From positions 1-33,278 of the forward strand of contig JAEYPR010000013.1 of assembly GCA_023410535.1 (NCBI GenBank): a DNA stretch of 33,278 bases, read 5' to 3'. Below, in pieces: positions 29,607 to 33,278 of this stretch (position 1 is its first letter; each line of letters opens with the position of its first letter). The position numbers and the translations under genes are program-made. The DNA is from Bacillota bacterium (GTDB taxonomy: Bacteria > Bacillota > UBA4882 > UBA8346). The notes under the pieces are model-generated. The model was not told the origin of the DNA. It did not search any database and worked only from the letters and a program-made list of their open reading frames with translations.

Positions 29607-31100
29607 TCATTCCGCTTTAGTCTTGGGATTATCCAACGCCGTGGGATACGGCGAAACCTTGGCAAACTCCTGCACCTTTTGCGCCGCCGGACGGTTGGCC
29701 AACAATGTTCCCGGCCCGCCGACACATCCGCCGGGGCAAGCCATGCCTTCAAGCAAATAGCCGTGGCGCTGACCGGCTTTCGCCAAAGTCAACATCTTAC
29801 GGCAGGCCGTCAGACCATCGGCGCGGTCGATGTTGACGGTTCGCTCGGGAGTGAATTTTTGAATATTCGCGGCGATGGCCGCGGCGACACCGCCACAATT
29901 GGCGTAATTGCGGCCGTTGGTCGAACTGTCGGTCAATTCGGGACCATCTTCCAACGCGGCGAGGTCAATGTCTTTGGCGACGAACATGGCGATCAATTCT
30001 TCAAAAGTGATGACAAAATCGATATAGGGTTGCACCGCGGGATCCAGGGCTTCGATCTTCTTCGCGGTGCAAGGACCGATAAAAACTATCCGGGTGTTGG
30101 GATCATTGGCTTTAACCGCTTGCGCCGCCGCGACCATTGGGGTGTGGGATGAAGAGATATTGCCAAACTGATCCGGGAAGAACTTCTCCGCCATCATCGC
30201 CCAAGCCGGGCAGCAAGACGTACCTAAATAATCCTGTTTTGCCGGAACCTGATCGATAAAAACGTGCGCTTCATGGAGCGACGCCACATCGGCGCCCAAA
30301 CTGACTTCGATCACATCGCTGAAACCCAGCATTTTTAGACCCTGAACAATCTTTGCCGGGGTCGCCAGCGGACCGAACTGTCCCACAAAGGCCGGCGCCA
30401 ATTCCGCCACAATCCGGTCGCCCCTTTTCAGGGCGTTAATTAATTGAAAGATCTCCGATTTATCGGCGATAGCGCCAAACGGGCAATTGATGATACACAA
30501 ACCACAACCGACGCAACGTTCTTCATTGATCATCGCCCGGCCCAGATAATCGCTGTCGATGGCATCCACGCCGCAGGCGGCGGCGCAAGGCCGGTTGTAC
30601 CTTACGATCGCGCTATAGGGACAGGCTTCTTTGCACTTCCCGCATTTGATACACTTTTTCTTATCGATATGGGCGCGGTCTTTCTGAATGGTCACCGCTT
30701 TGACCGGACAAACGTGGGTGCAGGGATGCGCCAGACATCTCCGGCAATTGTCGGTAACTTCAAAAGCGTCGGTCGGGCACGCTTCGCACGCAAAGGGAAT
30801 CACATTGACCAGCGGCAGTTCCAGCACCCGGTGCGGCACGTCGATCGCCTCCGCCCCTTGGGCTAACCGGGAATGCAGATCCACTTTCCGGATGGGCAGG
30901 CCCAAAGCCAACCGCAACCGTTCGCCGATGATCGCCCGCTCCTTAAAAATACTGTCCCGGTAATGGGCCACTTCACCCGGGAGAATCTTATACGGGGCCT
31001 CTTCCAATTGGTTCTGGAGATCCCCCTCAAATGCCAGACGGGCCACTTCCGCAAAGACCTGACGCCGGATTTTGGTTAATGAAGTATAGATCCCTTTCAT
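29607..31100 (-). CDS. monomeric [FeFe] hydrogenase with multiple 4Fe-4S clusters
   Basis: This 497-residue protein has an N-terminal helical region, then cysteine clusters (CEACP..., CRRCLAHPCTHVCP, CIKCGKCKEACP, CAAAC, CVGCGLCIINCP) that wire electrons to the active site. The H-cluster domain has all three signatures: L1 TSCCPAW (294-300), L2 PCTAKKIE (343-350) and L3 MACPGGCVGG (453-462). Ala in L1 and Gly-Pro-Cys in L2 recall group B (clostridial CpIII-like) enzymes, an assignment from motif memory only. It makes or oxidises H2 in the cytosol. The ATG overlaps the upstream stop by four bases; the longer frame to 31214 is just overlap with that gene. Confidence 0.92.
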   Translation of the reverse strand: MKGIYTSLTKIRRQVFAEVARLAFEGDLQNQLEEAPYKILPGEVAHYRDSIFKERAIIGERLRLALGLPIRKVDLHSRLAQGAEAIDVPHRVLELPLVNVIPFACEACPTDAFEVTDNCRRCLAHPCTHVCPVKAVTIQKDRAHIDKKKCIKCGKCKEACPYSAIVRYNRPCAAACGVDAIDSDYLGRAMINEERCVGCGLCIINCPFGAIADKSEIFQLINALKRGDRIVAELAPAFVGQFGPLATPAKIVQGLKMLGFSDVIEVSLGADVASLHEAHVFIDQVPAKQDYLGTSCCPAWAMMAEKFFPDQFGNISSSHTPMVAAAQAVKANDPNTRIVFIGPCTAKKIEALDPAVQPYIDFVITFEELIAMFVAKDIDLAALEDGPELTDSSTNGRNYANCGGVAAAIAANIQKFTPERTVNIDRADGLTACRKMLTLAKAGQRHGYLLEGMACPGGCVGGPGTLLANRPAAQKVQEFAKVSPYPTALDNPKTKAE

Positions 31101-31345
31101 CGGGCGGCCACTTCCATGATGCGCGCCATCACTTGATCCGTGGTGGCCGAGTTCAAACGCTGCTGGTCGACGATGACCACCGGCGCGTGATCGGCTTTGC
31201 AATCGCCAAAGCATTTCACTATTTCGATTTGGATGTTATAATCCTGAATCTCTTCCTTCATGCTGTTGACGGATTCCAAAATATCCATCGCACCCATCAT
31301 CGTGCAATGCGTCCCGAAACAGATCTGTACCAATATCGTTTTCAC
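31097..31345 (-). CDS. 2Fe-2S thioredoxin-like ferredoxin (NuoE/HymA-type)
   Basis: This 82-residue protein has the 2Fe-2S pattern Cys9-x4-Cys14 (CFGTHC) and Cys45-x3-Cys49 (CFGDC) of the C-terminal domain of NuoE/HydC-type subunits, as a stand-alone domain. It likely passes electrons to or from the hydrogenase, to which it is coupled by an ATGA overlap. I favour GTG at 31345 (MKTILVQICFG), with AGGAGG ten bases upstream; a TTG at 31354 is almost on top of the ribosome site. A minus-strand TATAAT at 31397-31402 may be the -10 of this two-gene operon. Confidence 0.85.
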   Translation of the reverse strand: MKTILVQICFGTHCTMMGAMDILESVNSMKEEIQDYNIQIEIVKCFGDCKADHAPVVIVDQQRLNSATTDQVMARIMEVAAR

Positions 31346-31671
31346 GTGATGCAATCCTCCTGTATTTGACAGCCAAATCTAATGATACTTCTTCTCATTA
31401 TAACATATATGTGTCGCAAAAAAATTCTTTAAACGCCCAAAGATTTACGCCATATTTTCCTTGATTCATAAGAATGAAAATTGCAAAATCCAAGAATCCG
31501 TTCCAGTTCGGCCAGGACAGCCAGGCCGTTCGACCCAATAACATATTATCATCAAAAACCATACCATGAAACAGCGAAGCATCCGACAATTTACAAATTT
31601 ATTTGCCTTCCCGTAAAATTAATTGTAAAATTGGAGAGTCAAGCCAAAAAATTAATCCGGGAGAAGTAAAA
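31346..31671. other. divergent intergenic region, hydrogenase operon / mtnN
   Basis: It holds the leftward TATAAT (31397-31402) near a perfect ACATATATGT palindrome (about 31403-31412) and the rightward mtnN promoter (31603-31631). Short open frames cross it on both strands but lack ribosome sites, so I see no gene. No S-adenosylhomocysteine or SAM riboswitch fold was recognised before mtnN. Confidence 0.45.
31603..31631 (+). promoter_or_regulatory. promoter of mtnN-luxS
   Basis: TTGCCT (31603-31608), 17 bases, then TAAAAT (31626-31631), about 40 bases before the mtnN start. Confidence 0.65.
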
Positions 31672-32382
31672 ATGTTAGGAATTATAACCGCCGTAACCGC
31701 CGAACGTGATGCGATTTTAGCGCAACTGCGCGAGGTCAAACCGTTAAAAATTTATGATATCGATTTTTATCAAGGCCTCATCGGCAATACCCAATGCATC
31801 ACCACCATGTCCGGGGTCGGAAAGGTGAACGCCGCCCGTAGCACCCAACTGATGATCGAACGTTTTCAGCCGAGCCGGATTGTCAACATCGGCTCCGCGG
31901 GAGCGCTTCATCCGGAGTTGAACATCGGGGATGTGGTGATCTCCACTTCCTGTATCCAACACGATGTCGATCTGACCGCCTTTGGGGTGAAAAAAGGCTC
32001 ATTCGACGATGACGGCGATGGTTTTATCCTGGCTGACGTCGATTTTTCGCGTTTTTGCCAAACCGCAATGGAACAAAGCATTAGTGAGCAGTATCGGATC
32101 TGGAGCGGCCCCATCGCGACCGGTGATCAATTTAACGATTCGTTGGAACGGACCCAACAAGTGTTTCATGATTTCGGCGCCTACTGCATTGAGATGGAGG
32201 GAGCCGCCGTCGCCCAAGTCTGCGCCGCTTGCCGCGTTCCCTTTGTGGTCATCCGTTCCATCTCCGATAAACCAAGCAATCAAACGATTGAATCCTACAA
32301 TCAATTTAAACACTTAGCATCGCAGCGTTGCGTCAGTTTCTTGGTGAATCTGGTAAAAGTATTGGAAAATCAATCCGCGTAA
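31672..32382 (+). CDS. mtnN: 5'-methylthioadenosine/S-adenosylhomocysteine nucleosidase
   Basis: This 236-residue protein has the family opening MLGIITAVTAERDAI (active-site acid near the N-terminus) and MSGVGKVNAARSTQLMIERF. It continues with NIGSAGAL, the substrate-pocket motif IEMEGAAVAQVC with the ribose-binding Glu, and RSISDK with the catalytic Asp. It splits S-adenosylhomocysteine into adenine and S-ribosylhomocysteine. The next gene, luxS, uses the second product, so the pair forms the activated methyl cycle. ATG 31672 has GGGAGAAG six bases upstream. luxS starts 33 bases after the stop. Confidence 0.92.
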   Translation: MLGIITAVTAERDAILAQLREVKPLKIYDIDFYQGLIGNTQCITTMSGVGKVNAARSTQLMIERFQPSRIVNIGSAGALHPELNIGDVVISTSCIQHDVDLTAFGVKKGSFDDDGDGFILADVDFSRFCQTAMEQSISEQYRIWSGPIATGDQFNDSLERTQQVFHDFGAYCIEMEGAAVAQVCAACRVPFVVIRSISDKPSNQTIESYNQFKHLASQRCVSFLVNLVKVLENQSA

Positions 32383-32415
32383 CAATACGCTGATTAGGAT
32401 CTGGAGGGAAAAAAG

Positions 32416-32898
32416 ATGAATGAAGTCAAAGTGGAATCTTTCGAGCTTGATCACGACCTCGTGGTGGCGCCGTATATTCGCAAAGCGAAAGTTCTGACGG
32501 TCAACCCGAAGTTTCCGGAGTGTGTCGTCTCTAAGTTTGATGTCCGGTTCGCCCAACCCAATCAAAGGTACCTGCCCAATGATGCCATGCATACCTTGGA
32601 GCATTTATTCGCCACATTCATGCGGCGTTATACCGACGAACTGATCGACGTTTCGCCGATGGGTTGCCGGACCGGTTTTTATTTTATCTTTAGCAACGAC
32701 AAGGACCCCGCTTGGGTGGCGGGTCTGGTCCGGAAGGCCTTACAGGATGTGGTGGAATTCGAAGGGGCGATCCCCGGCGCCGCCCGCAAAGAATGCGGCA
32801 ACTACCTTGAACACGACCTGGACAATGCCAAACTTTGGGCCCAACGGTTCCTGGCCGTGCCGGAAGCGGAGATTATCAATATGCAACGTGGGATCTAA
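32416..32898 (+). CDS. luxS: S-ribosylhomocysteine lyase
   Basis: This 160-residue protein has metal ligands His59 and His63 with Glu62 in the HTLEH motif and Cys127 in KECGNY. The catalytic Cys84 is in SPMGCRTGFY. Length and all key residues match active LuxS. It converts S-ribosylhomocysteine to homocysteine and DPD, the precursor of autoinducer-2, so it serves methionine recycling and possibly AI-2 signalling. GGAGG precedes the ATG. It is the second gene of the mtnN operon and is followed by a terminator. Confidence 0.97.
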   Translation: MNEVKVESFELDHDLVVAPYIRKAKVLTVNPKFPECVVSKFDVRFAQPNQRYLPNDAMHTLEHLFATFMRRYTDELIDVSPMGCRTGFYFIFSNDKDPAWVAGLVRKALQDVVEFEGAIPGAARKECGNYLEHDLDNAKLWAQRFLAVPEAEIINMQRGI

Positions 32899-32927
32899 CG
32901 CCAATCATTTATAATCAAAATTCACAG

Positions 32928-32958
32928 AGCTGTTGCCCCAAGCGGGAGCAGCTTTTTT
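32928..32958 (+). terminator. terminator of mtnN-luxS
   Basis: AGCTGTTGCCC pairs imperfectly with GGGAGCAGCT around a CAAGC-type loop, followed by TTTTT. Confidence 0.75.
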
Positions 32959-32988
32959 CGATCATTTTGGCTTGAGTGGATCGATTGT

Positions 32989-33278
32989 GCATCCTTGCCC
33001 AACGACCGTGCATCCTTGCCCAACGACTGTGCATCCTTGCTCAACGACTGTGCATCCTTGCTCAACGACTGTGCATCCTTGCTCAACGACTGTGCGTCCT
33101 TGCTCAACGACCGTGCATCCTTGCTCAACGACCGTGCATCCTTGCTCAACTACTGTGCATCCTCGCTTAACGGCCGTGCGTCCTTGCTCAACAACTGTGC
33201 ATCCTCGCTTAACGACTGTGCGTCCTTGCTCAACAACTGTGCATCCTCGCTCAACGACTGCGCTTCCTTGCTCGAATA
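32989..33278. repeat. 21-bp tandem repeat (minisatellite), 13 full copies plus a partial, cut by window end
   Basis: The unit is GCATCCTTGCTCAACGACTGT, repeated exactly every 21 bases from 32989; copy 14 is cut by the window edge. Copies 3-5 are identical, while copies 8-14 carry more substitutions (TCG for TTG, TTAAC for TCAAC). There are no indels, so the period is always a multiple of three. On the minus strand the unit reads as the heptad S-L-S-K-D-A-Q, broken by a TAG in copy 8. One plus frame (V-H-P-C-S-T-T) stays open to the window end but has no start or ribosome site. I see no proven gene here. Confidence 0.92.

Noticed and set aside
31398..31589. 63-residue Trp-rich ORF on the minus strand before the hydrogenase operon
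   Set aside because: No ribosome site, and it spans the likely -10 of the hydrogenase operon.
31346..31671. SAM or S-adenosylhomocysteine riboswitch before mtnN-luxS
   Set aside because: Only a short leader (about 35 bases) remains after the predicted promoter, and no conserved riboswitch core was seen.
32922..33149. Minus-strand gene for a SLSKDAQ-repeat protein
   Set aside because: It begins only after a TAG inside the repeat, uses a TTG without a ribosome site and runs through the luxS terminator. Kept only as a repeat.
32989..33278. CRISPR array
   Set aside because: The repeats are directly adjacent with no spacers, the period is 21 bases, and no cas gene is nearby.

Overview
The window reads as chromosome from an anaerobic, spore-forming, double-membraned (diderm) member of the Bacillota. 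Spore signs are a cluster of GerP-like small proteins with an Hsp20-type spore protein (19237-20979). Outer-membrane signs are a PagL-type lipid A 3-O-deacylase (18522-19118) and an RND efflux pump with a TolC-type domain (21178-25641). Anaerobic signs are an [FeFe] hydrogenase and several 4Fe-4S oxidoreductases. Strong AGGAGG-type ribosome binding sites and extended -10 promoters fit Bacillota. A Limnochordia/Hydrogenispora-like lineage would fit, but that is inference.

Layout, left to right. The window opens inside the 3' end of an IS256-family insertion sequence (1-127), followed by a small lipoprotein gene (-) and an exported S9 peptidase (+). Next come a GT4 glycosyltransferase (-) and a radical SAM/SPASM protein (-) in visibly AT-rich DNA. 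Divergent from these are two tandem, mutually similar 26-residue peptides (5750-5939) with a strong Shine-Dalgarno and a terminator. A pectin-related block follows (6126-9137): an alpha/beta hydrolase, an SGNH rhamnogalacturonan-acetylesterase-like enzyme and an exported oligogalacturonate lyase. The last two are divergent, and each promoter is framed by the same pair of TATGTCGC/GCGACAT arms. An RhlE-like helicase and two ABC-F ATPases (YfmM-like and YkpA-like) come next, with a 121-bp palindromic element between the two ABC-F genes.

After a DUF5362-like membrane protein and a run of intergenic hairpins lies a leftward operon: MerR regulator, DUF362 ferredoxin-like protein, aldo/keto reductase with 4Fe-4S domain, VOC protein. 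It has a textbook 19-bp-spacer MerR promoter. The pagL gene and the spore cluster follow. Then comes a leftward MarR - HlyD adaptor - RND pump operon, in which the pump is fused in frame to a TolC-type domain through an internal signal peptide. The MarR promoter carries a perfect inverted repeat.

The right part holds a GNAT acetyltransferase, a nitronate monooxygenase/FabK-like flavoprotein, a 2Fe-2S thioredoxin-like protein translationally coupled to a monomeric [FeFe] hydrogenase, and mtnN-luxS (S-adenosylhomocysteine recycling and AI-2 synthesis). The window ends in a 21-bp minisatellite of at least 13 copies that runs off the edge. No tRNA, rRNA or CRISPR array was seen.
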